Below are positions 1 through 11,818 of a stretch of DNA of 64,000 bases, piece after piece (the stretch's first letter is position 1; each line of letters begins with the position of its first letter). The position numbers and the translations under genes were made by a program. The notes beneath the pieces are model-generated. The model made no database searches. It saw only the letters and a program-made list of their open reading frames with translations, and was not told the origin of the DNA. Source of the DNA: Isoetes taiwanensis (lineage: Eukaryota > Streptophyta > Lycopodiopsida > Isoetales > Isoetaceae); the NCBI GenBank assembly GCA_021234155.1, contig JAJEKV010000027.1, positions 10,738,716 through 10,802,715 on the forward strand, read 5' to 3'.

Positions 1-1539
1 ATCCAACAGGGCCAGAATGAACAGGCTCCCCCCATCCAAAATCAGTAGTATGGAACGCAAGCCTAGCCCAAGTGCTAACAATAACAGTGGCAAACAATGT
101 TGGACAACATCTGTTGATCTCAAAAAAATCTACAGAGGATCTGATGTATTTGTCATCAATCCTGGCTATGGCATCGCGCACTAGCAGCACCGCCTCCGAC
201 AGCGGTCTGCATGTTAATTCCTCAGCAGTGGCAATTGCATATGTTAGCATTATGCCATTCCCCATGAACCCTTTTGGTAGAGGAGGTTCTACCCTCTTCC
301 TATAATCAACTGCAAATAACAACTTTGTTTTTTGCTCAGGGTTCATGCACAGTGCCCTGGTTCTACAATGCCATGCCAGAGCTGACAAAGCCTCAAATGT
401 AGTGCATTTCTCTAGCACCCCTTCAGACATGATCTTGTTCTTCAAGAAATCAACTTTGTCTCTTGCAAGCTTGAAAGATGCATACATTACATCCTCCCCT
501 GATGCCAGAATTGATGTCTCTGGCGATACGTCCTCGATCTCGGCGTACTCTAGATGGGAGAATTCTACCCTTGGTGGATCCCTTGCTTTCAGAATTGTTC
601 TGTCTAGATATGGTGGGACAGAGATTGGTTCTCCCCTTGCAGTTTCTGCCCAGGAGTGCACAAATTCCATGGCCCCTATTCCGTCAAACATGCAGTGGTT
701 GAGACATAGGCCTAAAACGAATCCTCCACATTTGAATCTGGTTACCTGCACAAAGCACAATGTTGCATTCAATGTGGTTGAAGAGAATTTGCTAACAGGT
801 AGATAATCTATAAGTAAACTAACCAGTTAAACACATGCATTGCTTAAGTACACCAGAAAAAAGTAAAACTAACTTGCTACTGTACTTTTCCTGCAAGCAA
901 CACCAGTACACACGTTTGCCCCTTCTAGAATTAAAGAACGTTTAAAGACTTGTTACTACAGAGAATTAGCCACTAAAGAAAAGAAACTTGTTCGAGAAAA
1001 CCCATCTTAAGCTATGGTAGTACTAGTAACGGCATGAAGAAAAAAGAAAAGAAGATGGAAAATTTTCATACTTGAACAGTCATGGGTGGAACTTCCAGCA
1101 GATGTTTTGCCTCAAGAAAACTGTACACCAATTGGGACATCTTAGGATCAGGCTTGATCACAGTTCCAAGATCAGAGATGTTTCCATCTGATTCTGCCTC
1201 TACAAAGACCACCCCTTGATTTCTGAACTCCACATGAAGTTTTCCTTGAGGGCTGATGCCAAGCCTTCCAGCAAGTGGAAAATAAGGTACCAGCACCTTC
1301 TTCAGAGACTCCTTTAGCACCTCTGCAGGATTTTCCAACTTGCCCTCCTTCGCATCAAAGAAATAAACTGTCTTCATCACCACTGCAATGTTTTGATCCA
1401 AATTGGACAAGAAATAGTCCTGATCTGGGAGATTTTCTTCAGGGATGATAATTTCAGGATTTCCTAGCAATCTGACGGTAAATTGCTCTGGCGGGGGTGC
1501 TTCAGCTCCCATATCTGAAGGCAAATACCAAGAAAACAC
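1..1539 (-). CDS. BAHD acyltransferase, omega-hydroxyacid/fatty-alcohol hydroxycinnamoyl-transferase type (3' end outside window)
   Basis: Two exons are visible: 1539-1072 and 745 to the window edge, joined by a GT-AG intron (1071-746, phase 0). The join gives ...MTVQ|VTRFKCGG..., a conserved BAHD stretch. The catalytic HxxxD is HCMFD (H173 and D177 counted from the ATG at 1539), followed by G. The structural DFGWG motif is at 29-43, residues about 391-395. About 404 residues are seen; the family usually has 430-460, so some 30-50 C-terminal residues lie left of the window. A second Met, ten codons in (MGAEAPPPEQ), may be the true start because similar proteins begin near there. BAHD enzymes move an acyl group from acyl-CoA to an alcohol or amine in the cytosol. 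The sequence most resembles the omega-hydroxypalmitate feruloyltransferase (HHT/ASFT) clade that makes suberin and cutin ferulates. The clade is inferred from memory of the family; the BAHD call is firm. Confidence 0.93.
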
Positions 1540-2848
1540 TCGCTCACGCCCAATTGGCTACAGAAAACTCTGTTCGAAAGGGGCAGAAAAGAAAAGAAAA
1601 GAAACGACCCTTAATTGGGTGCAAGAATTGACAAGAAAGGAACCCTAGAAAAAGAGGAATTGAGCAAGATTTATTGAAGCAAAGCGTACAGAATGGAACA
1701 GATCAGAAGTGGAAAAATCAGATCAGAGGCTGATTGTGCCAGAGAAATGCTAACTGTAAAGGTGCTGATGCATGATGGCGCTTTGGTCCAGCAACGAATT
1801 AGAGCAGAGCAGACCTAACTTCCGCTTTACAAACTGATGCTCACATTATAAGGCCCTTTTCAAATCATCATCGCCCAACAGCCTCTGCTGGGCGAGGCAC
1901 CCACATGTCGTTTTTTCCATATGACATTCCTGCCATGCCCTATTCAATACGCTCTGCCATCGCCTTAATATTAGCCTACCCACTGCGTTGGCCTCAACAA
2001 CCGCACCAGCATTCTCATGCAGCCGAAATGTAAAGATTTAAAGAAACAACCGCATTCTTTTAAATCGCATTTTACCTTTGTTCCCTTGGAATATTTCCGC
2101 TGCATCTTTTGTTCTTTACTAAAGCTTGTTCTCAAAAGTTTGCTTCATTTCTTTCACGAACTTTAAGATTCTATTTGTGCCATTGCCAACAACACAATGC
2201 CTAATCTACTTCTTTGAATAAAAGCTTGTAGCCTACTCATAATTTGCTTCATTTCTATGACGAACTTTAAGATTCTATATGTGGCATTATCAACCACCTC
2301 TAATAGTAACCACCTCCCATATGTGATATTTTTCCTTCGCGTGCATAGGATGTGGTGCAAATTTCTTGACCCTCGTAGGGATTTTTTTGGGGCACATGTC
2401 ATTCGCATTGATCCCGCACCATATTTACTGAGGTTGCTTCAAATGGTGTAGGCTTCATAATTCACCCAACGTTTCTAGTGCCCATGGATTCGAGCCCCAT
2501 GAAACATAGTAAATTTTGCTCCAAACTGTACAGTAACTTCTTACTAACTATGAGATTCTGGACGAGGGGATCACCTTGTATGGTTTCGCTCCAAGATCCC
2601 CAGTTCAGGGTACCCCCCTCCCCACACCAAAAAAAAAAAAAAACCCCACCAAAAGGGAAAATATATATATATCTCTAATATATAATTGTAATATGGAGGA
2701 TAAGGGGGCAGCTTGATACTTATGGAAAATTGATATTATTGCTTAGGGTTGTATACGTGTAAGCCTTTAAAATTATTAGGGAGGTGACTACACCTTTCAG
2801 AAGTTGACACATAGATATATTCTAGAAGTTTATTGAAGCTTCGTGTAG
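1540..2848. other. Upstream region of the BAHD gene; no gene seen
   Basis: Just upstream of the ATG is a purine-rich stretch (about 1560-1680), as in a 5' leader; no TATA box stands out. Between about 2140 and 2290 a segment containing 'ttgcttcatttct' and 'acgaactttaagattctat' occurs twice about 103 bp apart, a small tandem duplication. An A-run lies at 2628-2643. No coding signal is convincing. Confidence 0.5.
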
Positions 2849-5800
2849 GTGTTAGGCACTGCTCCGAAGCTTCCGGATTGTCCCGCACTATATAAAAAGG
2901 AGAGGCAAAAATTCAAACCCTGGACGGGTCGAGATAGATCGGTATTTGAAATGTTTGTGAGGAAAGGATTTGTGGAGGAATCGATCCCATCCTACCGGAC
3001 GAACCGAAATTCCTATTGGCTTACGAATCCATGGATCGGTCATTAGATCCGGGTCCTGTTTTTCTAATTCCCGAACCCGAAGGATCAAGGGCGAGCTTTG
3101 TCTGTGAATTTATTATTCCCTCGCTTCGCTTTTATCTATGCCTTATGGAAAAAATAGATCGCTCTGAAAAAAAATACATCGCTCTTGATTGAACTAAGGC
3201 CGTAGTTGATTCAAGATACACCGCTGAGCTTAGCCGCTTAAGTTGAGGTCGTTTCTTTATTGAAGATAAATGCAAAACAGAGTTACATACTTGCTTTTCC
3301 TCATAGAGCATAGGAAATTCCTCGGGCATCGGCTATAAAAATCCTTCAGAATAGAAATGGCCAACTAGATGTATGATCCGGTAAAAAGCATTGATCCATT
3401 TAGATCTACCCCATCACCGTAATCTCTATATCAAACCATTAGCGGGATTTCACCACAATTCCGCAAGAATTTCGGCCCACGGCTCCCTCATGCACCATTG
3501 TTTGAACGACTTACTATATCCGTAGGTAGCGTGTTTCCTTATCGCCCTTTGGGAATGTTTCGCAGATTCGATCTGGCCGAGAGGAATGTGAATCTACACA
3601 TGCTTGATCACCGTAAGTCTTGTTTGCCTATAGTCCCAACCCCGTCATATTCAAAATAAGTGTAGGTAGTTAACCGGGATATCACATGAGATATTACCGA
3701 AGATGCGGCCCGAATTCGATAAAACGACAACACCATATGGCAAAGATTGCCTTTTTTCCACCTCTATGAACGATGATCTACTGGCAAGAAATTTCCCTTG
3801 CAATTACTCTATTAATTCCTAACTTCAAGCGGCCATTGCTTGCTTGCTTACGTGTCTTGATGTCAATTGTCATTCCTACGCCGAGTACACTCTGTGTGCT
3901 CTTGATGTTTAGAGCTTGAGAATGCCCAATAGAGCCACCACATCTGATATCACGATTATTTGGGCCACAACTTATTTCCCGGATGATACTTTTTTTTGCA
4001 CTCGGGGTCTCTTCAAAAGACACACGAACAAACATGCATCTATGCTAATTGTAGATGCAAGGCGTATCTGAGTTCACAAAGCAGTATTAATAATGCAAAT
4101 TTTCATGCTTGGGTTTTAAAGAGGAACTTAGCTAGATTTTGTGGTGCACTTTGAAAGCGTTTTGTGTAATCTTTTTCCTTAGAGAAATAAGGTGGAATGT
4201 GTTCGAGGTTTGGGAATGGTTGTGTGACTGAGTAGCATGGTTCACGCCAAATTTTGGAAGCGTAAGATGTATTTCGTCCTATGTTAAATTTTCCAGAATT
4301 TTCGTCCCTACGGTAAAGTTTTCTAGGAATTTGAGGAAGAATCCTTGGGATTGATAGATGAAGAGATAAGTAAACATTATCAAGTGGGTCAAATATCGGT
4401 GGGAGTAAGGCAAATAGTTAGAAATTAATTCAATCACATTTGCTTGGGGAGGACAAATTGGTGTAGATGTTTGCAATGCGAGCATATTCTTCCTCGTGGC
4501 TACTGTGGTCCTAGAATGAAGAAGCATCTAGCACCTTTTCTTCGCCATCCCATCCCGGGTGATATATTGTCTCATAAACAAATGTAAGCATCTAGCCCAT
4601 CTAGCACCTTTTCTTTCCGCCATCCCATCCTGTGATGATATATTGTCTCATAAGCAATAGAGCGTTGTTCTTTGTTCAAATTTGGGAATTTGATGTCGGA
4701 ATCATTACCATGTTCTTATGTGCTTTTGAAAGGTACATGCATTCACATAGTTTGGCGTTGATCCGAGGATTTAGGATTAGTTTATGATTTACAAATGCAT
4801 TCTTAGTAATGTATCGACACAAGGGCATTTACAATAGTTGTTTAAAGACAATGGTTGGGCATTTACAATAGTTGTTTAAAGACAATGGTTGATATTGAAG
4901 CTGGAGATCTGGCAAAACTACATGTTTTGGCATGTTGGACAGGTGTATTTTTGCCATATAATAGTTATCCCTATATATATTTGCTCTATGATGATATTTT
5001 CTTTTGTTTTAAGCGCTTTTTTGATGCCATGCCTATAAGCAATGTACATGAGATAGCAAATGACATTGCAAACTGTGACTTTAATGTTTTGAACATGTGA
5101 AAATTTATGTAAAGAGCAACAAGTGAAAGTTTACCACAACTTTATATGCCAAGTGAAAGTCTATACTCATATGGGCTTGACCACAGAAAAAGGAAGAACA
5201 AATCAATAGCATAAAATTCATCAATTCCCAAAGGCATCTTTTAGTCTATAATGTTACATCTGATTGTAAGACATTACCCTAGGGGAAATGTAATGGGTTT
5301 TTCTTATTTTTTAGGGGATATAGATGTCTTGCTAACCTTCACTACTTAATATGCATCATAAATTTGGTGCATATTCTATCTACATTTGCGTTCTACCTTA
5401 TCCACAAATAGCACTACGCTATTTGACGCAATTTCTTTTCTTGAATCCCTACCAGAGTTCAACAGTGACGGATTTACCTTTGACTCCAACGGATTCAACG
5501 TCTCATTCTGAAGTTTTGCATCTAATTTTGAAGCTTTTACCTCTAATTTTGTATCTCCAAGTATTTGTACCTCTGATGGAACATTTCTGGCATGGAAACA
5601 TGCCATGTTGGAAAAACAAATGAATTCTAGTTCTTTGACATTATTTAGGACACATAAACTTGGCTAGACATGTTCTATTCTTTGAGAATTATTTCGAGTA
5701 GTGGTTGGTGTTGTACCCAAGGTCGCCAACTCGAGGGCTCAGACCACAATTTTTTTGCATATATCATAATAAGAAAAACTAACCTTTTTTTCCCTTATAT

Positions 5801-6550
5801 TGTCAAGGTCATACTCCATTTATCTTTTGCAAAATACAAACTAAAAAGCACAACACAGCGGCGGCGAAGGCCGCCGCGACAAATTCTTGTATATATTATT
5901 TATATATAGATAACACTGACATTACCTTTGAATAAGAAGAGCTAGGCCACTTTTGTCTTGTCTCTAAGATGTACAAATCACATCAACATTACTCAATGAG
6001 CACTTAATCAAGAAGAGCACCAACATTGCTCAATGTATGCTTGAGTTACAAGAGCTGTTTTAATGTCGACTAGAGACTATACGATCTATGAGATGGACGC
6101 ATAGCATCAATTTCTCTATCCCATTCACATTACATTATATATCACCACGAGGACTTAATATATAAAGCTGAGTCAAGCGAATCAACCAACTAATCTCAAT
6201 CACTAAAGGAGGAGGCTTCACGATAGTCTACATATACATAATGGCAACATTGCTGTAAGGACCCCCCTCCCCCTCCAAAAAGAAATCACATTTTGTCGGC
6301 TTGAGATAGAAAGAGAAAGAATTAGATTGAATTGAGCTTCAACTTTTAAATCGTATGTGTGCCACATATACTTTATGGAATGCAATACTTTATGGAATGC
6401 AAGACCATTTATGTGCCATATCGATTGTTGGTAAGTAAAAATAGTACCTTATTATTATTAAGCTTTAAACTGTTTGTTGGAGAAGTGGGGAGACCAAGCT
6501 GGAAAATTTTGGAGTGACAGTCCACATCACTATAATGAAAAGAACTTCAT
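2849..6550. other. Gene-poor stretch, no recognised gene
   Basis: Only short unconvincing open frames are present. About 2,880-3,780 is less AT-rich than its surroundings and has an open frame of some 75 codons ending near 3,658 (+) that I could not match to any protein; an organelle-derived insert is possible but unproven. A perfect 33-bp tandem duplication is at about 4,823-4,889. 'ctttatggaatgcaa' is repeated near 6,370-6,400. A C-rich run is at 6,259-6,278. Confidence 0.4.
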
Positions 6551-6554
6551 TTGC

Positions 6555-6583
6555 GGGTCTAAGTTAGATATTGGGGTACAAAA
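6555..6583 (+). repeat. Left terminal inverted repeat of the 27.4-kb transposon
   Basis: 29 bp, perfect inverse of 33932-33960. It starts directly after TTGC (6551-6554), which also follows the right end. Confidence 0.88.
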
Positions 6584-6881
6584 GCACCCGTCCGGACGCT
6601 CTGCTTTTCGTGCTTGATCTGCTGTGCTTGGGGGTGCTTGGAGAGCGGGAACACGATGATCTGTTTTTAGCCAATTGCTTCCGGATCGATGACATGGCTG
6701 CTCCGAAAATCAAATTCGGTTCAAATGATCCGGGCGCGTCCGCTTTTGAGATGGCGGGTCTGCTTTCTTGAATTTTTTGTGGCGGAATGATCATTCAGCT
6801 TGTACCTCTGAAACGAACTGTTCTTTGTACATCACGGTTTCTCTGTACTTTGCAAAATTCTCTCAGACATCACGATCCTCA

Positions 6882-9742
6882 ATGGATCAATCGGTTTTCG
6901 ATTTGGATGAGGAAAAGAGACTCAAAGTTTTCCAAAAATTCAAGCCGAGAGAAGAAGGCAATCAAGACAAATAAAAATGAGAAAGGGAGAGAGAGAAAGA
7001 AAACTTGCACCACGAAATTGAACGAGGCCTGAAAAGTGAGAAGGCTTCAAGAATTGTCCAAAAAAATGGACGATTATTTCAACGAAATCACAAAGCCTTT
7101 GAAAGAAGGGGATAAAGCAATGGTGGTGCAATGATTTGTGAAGAGAGTGAGGGCTTAAATTGCCAATGGAAGTGGATTTTGTTGATCATGAACAAAGCAA
7201 GATCATGAAGAATGTGATTAAAAATGTTCGTGAGACATTCAATGAACAAAAGAAATTAAGGAAGACAGATGTACTTTGCAAGCAAGAAAGTCTACTTTGC
7301 AAATGGTATCTTCATCAAAGAAAAATCCATCAACCAATCTCTGTCATGTCGCGCCTCCTTCATATATATCTAGAAAATTTGTTGTTGCCGCAAACCGGAA
7401 GAAGAATAATGGCGCACCAAGAATGTGGTCCGTGGTCAATGTTTTCAAGGAAAAAGAGGTGTGATGCATTGAGTGACGAGGTTAGGAATTGTGTTTACAA
7501 GTTCTAGACAAAAAACACACGAAGTTTCACCATACAGAAGCATGTGAGAAAGTTTGTTACAAAGCAGATGGCGATAAAATTGATCATCTAATACAACTGC
7601 TTGAAATATCTCGTGTGATTTCCACGCTTAGTATGTTTCTTCATTTGCATATATCCGTTTCTATATAGATCTTCTTTGTTTGCGGTTGCAATTTTACATG
7701 AACTTCAAGAAGGAATTCAATGACATTAAGATTACCCAAATAAGACATTTGAATTGGTTGAAGCCATCATTTGTGAGGCGCTTAAATGAAAGAGAAACTT
7801 GTCACGCCAATATCACATGCACTTTGAATATGTGATGCAAGCACTCAACAAAATCGTAACAGATCCAAATGGCGCATAAAGATTTGCAACCGTATTTGTC
7901 TTTGTTTGTGGTGATGGTAACTTTTGTGCGACCAAGAACCATGTTTATAAATCCACTAGTGATTTTTGGAGGCAAATGATCCGCCCTAAGGATGAAGATG
8001 AAGAGTGGCACAAACTTAATTGTCTCGCAGTGGCATGCAAGGATTGTGGATTGAAAAGGTACTCTTTTTTAATGTTAAGATGTTTGAACATTCTATTTTG
8101 AGTTGTTAAGATGATTGATGCAACATCTTACAAACAAATTTCTGTGGTCTTACAAACAAAGTTGCCAATATGTCCAAAGGAGAAGGAGGAGTCCGATTAC
8201 AAAGTGGAGTGGAAACAGGTTTGAAAAGGTAGTGTATTTGGCATTTGTGCTTAAATGATTTTTGTGCTTGTGATTGTTGTGCTTGTGTTTGCAAACTTAC
8301 AAATGATCTTTGTTTTCAAAAAAGCGAAGAGGTTGGTTACATGAAGGAGACCACCAAGAAAAAAATGGCGGGAAAGAAACCAAAGAAAGGTAACTAGACT
8401 TGCATACAAGAAAGAGAGCCTGCCCCAATTCCAAAGAAGATGCTTCAAGACACCGGTACAATTCATCCCACACAATTATGTTGCACAATCGGGCGGGCAA
8501 AGCAATTCAGAAAATGCTTGGATACTTTTCCGAAGGTGCGGTTGTCTCTGCTTATTGATTTTGCTGAAAATTACAGCTTTAAAATTCAGAAAGAGGCACA
8601 ATCTTGCCAATCGCACCTGAATCGATCGCATCAATTTTGGTTCATATCACATATAGACATGCAACCCGGAGAGAAGGGAACTAGAGAAGGAAAAGCAGCA
8701 AAGAAAGAGGAAGACAACTCAGCAGACCATCATCAGCAGTAATGAGAGGAGAATCATAAAGGAAGTACATTTTTATATTTCAGATGATAGAGATCATAGC
8801 AGTGAGTTTGTACAACATTGCTTGAAAGTTCATGCAGATCGGTTTCGAGAGTACAAAATATTTTGTACAACAAACATATTTTTGGAGTGATGGTTGCACA
8901 AAGACAGTTCAAAGGAGCAAGACCTTTTTGGTATTTAGGAAGGAACTATGTCAATAGTGAAGGAATTGAGTATGAATGGAATTTTTTTGCCAGCTCTCAT
9001 GGGAAAGGAGAACATGATGGACAAGGTGCAATCCTAAAAAGGATTTTGGCAAGAGAACAATTGAAGTATGATTCCTGGAAATTGGAGCGTGCCAAAGACG
9101 TTGTGGATTTCATGAATTGGTATATGATGAACAACCCACCAGACCCAAATATAAGAAGGTAAATTCAATCAAGCATTCCATTGCATTCTTCTTCATTTGA
9201 GGTGACATTTTTGTTCTATATTGCGTGTTTTTTGGCATATTGAACCCAAAAATGTAGACAAATCTGAAAAGAGGGAATGGAGATCACTTTGTGGGAGCTC
9301 TAAACTTCATTCCATCAGACCATGTGACAAAACAAATCCTGCAAAAGTTGCCCACAGGTGCCTCTCTTGTTTCTGTTCCTTTTGCTTTCATGGAAAATGG
9401 GATGGTTGCATGAACAAAGCTCGATTGAGAGCTTGGTCCACAACAGAACTGAAGTTGAAGAAATCTACAGAAAACAATCAGCCAACAAAAGCAGTTCAAG
9501 ATGAAGATGAGGATGAGGATGAAGAAGAGGATGATGATGAGGCTAATGAATACCTCAGTTCTGTTCTAGAAGTTGGAGATAACTTTGCTGTAAATGCAGA
9601 TCCAGAGGATGATGAAGGAGTTGACTTTTATGTTCTTAGGTGTACAGAGACTAAACAGACATTGTTAGATGCATATGAAGACGCATGGGTTCTATGTTGC
9701 TATCATTTTTATTGGTTCCCAGTCGAGAGGGCGAGATGCTAA
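6882..9742 (+). pseudogene. Decayed DDE transposase (HGKG-type, Sola-like)
   Basis: Coding homology is scattered over all three frames with stops, so the gene is broken. In order: an N-terminal Lys/Glu-rich part (ATG 6882); a segment FEWLKPSFVRRLNERETC near 7,750-7,803; HFEYVMQALNKI just after it in another frame; a Cys/His finger-like WHKLNCLAVACKDCG (about 8005-8052); then the catalytic core. Core pieces are DFAENY (first Asp, codon 8557), WSDGC (second Asp, codon 8889, in a different frame from the following QFKGARPFW, hence a frameshift), and SHGKGEHDGQG (8995-9027). A Cys-rich CLSCFCSFC segment, an acidic tract (about 9500-9545) and GDNFAV...DFYVLRC follow. The reading ends in the breakpoint at 9717 where the inverted duplication begins. 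Several gaps with GT or AG edges may be introns. The role is transposition; the superfamily is inferred. Confidence 0.78.
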
Positions 9743-9924
9743 CACGACGGAGTGGAGGGCGCCCGAGATGCTAGTGCTATAATTTGCTTGTGTTGTTTGT
9801 TGTTGGTTGACTTCCTTTTGGACCGTGGTGGTTATATTCTGAGCAAGTGTGGAATATAGCTACCTTAGTCTCTCTCTCTCTGCGCTTTGGGGGAGGCAAG
9901 GCAATGGGCTTGCATAGCCTTATG

Positions 9925-9950
9925 CCTTCTCGACTAGTGAGTCGAGAAGG
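9925..9950. repeat. Hairpin, CTTCTCGACT stem
   Basis: An 11-bp perfect stem (CCTTCTCGACT with AGTCGAGAAGG) around a 4-nt loop. It shares the core TCTCGACT...AGTCGAGA with the palindrome array at 30.7-31.5 kb, and its copy in the right arm is at 28310-28335. Confidence 0.8.
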
Positions 9951-10079
9951 TTGAGAATTCTAGAATTTCATTTAGTAATTATTTATTTATTTTTTATTAC
10001 GTAATATTTAATTTCTATTTTTAATATGAGATTTAATTGTTTTTTCTTTAATTTATAATATTTAGTTGTTTTTTATTTA

Positions 10080-10325
10080 TTTTTTGAAGGGGTGATCCTC
10101 TCCCTCTCCAACTCTCGTTGCCCCTAACCCTCCCCCTTTGCCCAGCCTTCCCCCATTTCTCCTTCCCTCCCTCCTTCCCTCCCCCTCCCTTTTTGCCATG
10201 TTTTTCCCTTGCCCCTTCCCCTTGCCCCCTTCCCTTGCCCCTCTTCTCCCTTGCCCCTCTTCTCCCCCCCCCTTTCTCCTCCCGTCTTCCCCCTTCCCCT
10301 TCCCCTCCCCCTTTCGATCTCACCT
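10080..10325 (+). repeat. Polypyrimidine low-complexity tract
   Basis: About 240 bp made almost wholly of C and T with repeated 'ccccttcccc' and 'cttgccccttc' motifs; its purine complement lies in the right arm (about 27,925-28,165). Open frames here are by-products of composition. Confidence 0.85.
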
Positions 10326-10468
10326 CGCTCAACTTTCTCAACTATTTATTTGGAAATTCTGTAAGAAAATATTGTGAACCAGTGTGAAATTTTGATATCA
10401 ATATGAGTCCCATTTTCAGTCCGAGTCCCAAAATTCAAGATTTGTCCCACTTTAATTAAATACGACTT

Positions 10469-11776
10469 TGGTAAGGAAAAGTCCAAAAAGAGAGTAAAAT
10501 GTGCACTAGTGGTTGACAGCACTGATGAAGAAGAAGAGCCTGGACAGACTGCTTCTGCAGTTGTGAGCACCATAAAGTCGAGGTTGAGGAGTAGAACTGC
10601 AGGAGAAAGCTCCAAGGTTGATGAAGTTGTAGATCTGGACAAAGAAGCTGGTGGTGCTGATCACATTGCAACAAAGGCTGCTGATAAAGGGAAGAATGTA
10701 GAAGAAGAAGAAGAACAAGTACAAGCACCTGCAGTGGAGAAGAAGAAGAAGGGTAGCCCCCCTAAGAAGATGCCAACACAACCTCCAAAAGGTGATCCTC
10801 AGAATGTTATTTACAAAATGTTAACTGGTCAGTGTCCAGGTTCAGTGTCTGAGTTCCTGAAAACTTTGAAATAACACTTGAAAGTTCTTTGAAAACTTTG
10901 AAAACTTTGAAATGACACTTGTGTTAATTTGTTGAAAGATAGCAATTTGAAGTTGTGAACTAATTTGTTTTGTTAAGACTGTTAAATTGATGTCAGAATT
11001 GTTGATGTTTGAGTTTTTTGTTTTATGAATGTTGCAGACCCCTTAGAAAAGAAAAAACTTGTCATCCTAGACTTAAATGGAGTTCTGGTGAGCACATTTC
11101 AAAAAAGAACCAGAATTAAAATTCAAACAGAAATTGAAGAAGCATTATGCGGGGGGAAAGTGGTGTTGTGTTGTGCACCCGGATAAAGTTTTTAGAAGGA
11201 TGCTTTGCCAGATTTGAGGTAGCCATATGGTCTTCTATGATGAAGCACATCATCATAGAAATCCTAAATGTTATAGTGCCACCTTCCTTTATAGGAAGGT
11301 TCAAGTTCATTTGGGGTCAGAAAGAGTGCGAGGTGATGCCTTTCAATTTTCCAGGGAATCCGAACAAGCCAGTGCTTATGAAACCAATTGTAAAAGTGTA
11401 TGAGGCTTTTGAGGATGTAGGGGAGGTAGTGCTAGTTGATGATTCATTGTACAAGACTTTCTTGTCCCCACAAGACACTTGCTTCATAATTGAAAAATTT
11501 GATAATGACATCAATGACAAAGGTTTCAATTTCTTAGTCTGCATTTCGCAAACTTGGCTCAATGCCAAGAATCCTCAAAAGTGGTTGCACGAAGCAAAGT
11601 ATGTTGAAGATAAAGTTCAAGAAGAGGACATCGACATACTTAGGCTTCTGGCTGACCATCTAAGTGAGCTAGCGAGGTGGAAAGTGGCTATTCTCAAAAG
11701 CATTCAGTTAATGAAGGAAATTGTTAAGGTATGTTGTTTAATTTCATTTAGTTGTGTTGTTATGCTATTGAAGTGA
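10469..11776 (+). pseudogene. Left-arm copy of acidic-region and FCP1/NIF (HAD) domain ORFs, broken
   Basis: The first part (10509-10874) encodes an acidic, Lys/Glu-rich low-complexity stretch ending ...SEFLKTLK. The second part (about 11,040-11,776) encodes the HAD domain seen intact in the right arm. Indels around 11,150-11,190 shift the frame between the DLNG motif and the FLEGCFARFEVAIWSS segment, and the splice acceptor before the acidic exon is deleted. The remaining frame (11147-11776) holds WSS and VDD motifs but lacks the nucleophile region. It runs through a likely donor (GTATGTTG at about 11,730) to a stop just before the LTR. It cannot give a whole phosphatase-like domain. Transcription could make RNA antisense to the right-arm copy. 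Confidence 0.8.
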
Positions 11777-11818
11777 TTGTAGCAATGTCATTGCTTTCAA
11801 TTCATTTAGTTGCATTTG

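Noticed and set aside
345-806. Open frames on the + strand across the BAHD exon (345-806, 478-702, 72-305)
   Set aside because: They are antisense to a well-supported minus-strand BAHD exon with HxxxD and DFGWG motifs.
2849-3780. Possible organelle-derived insert
   Set aside because: Composition and an open frame of about 75 codons were suggestive, but I could not match any stretch to a known plastid or mitochondrial gene.
10048-10387. Overlapping frames rich in Pro/Leu/Phe or Gly/Lys/Arg in the C/T-rich tract, and their counterparts at 27,858-28,142
   Set aside because: Low-complexity composition keeps all frames open; no family resemblance.
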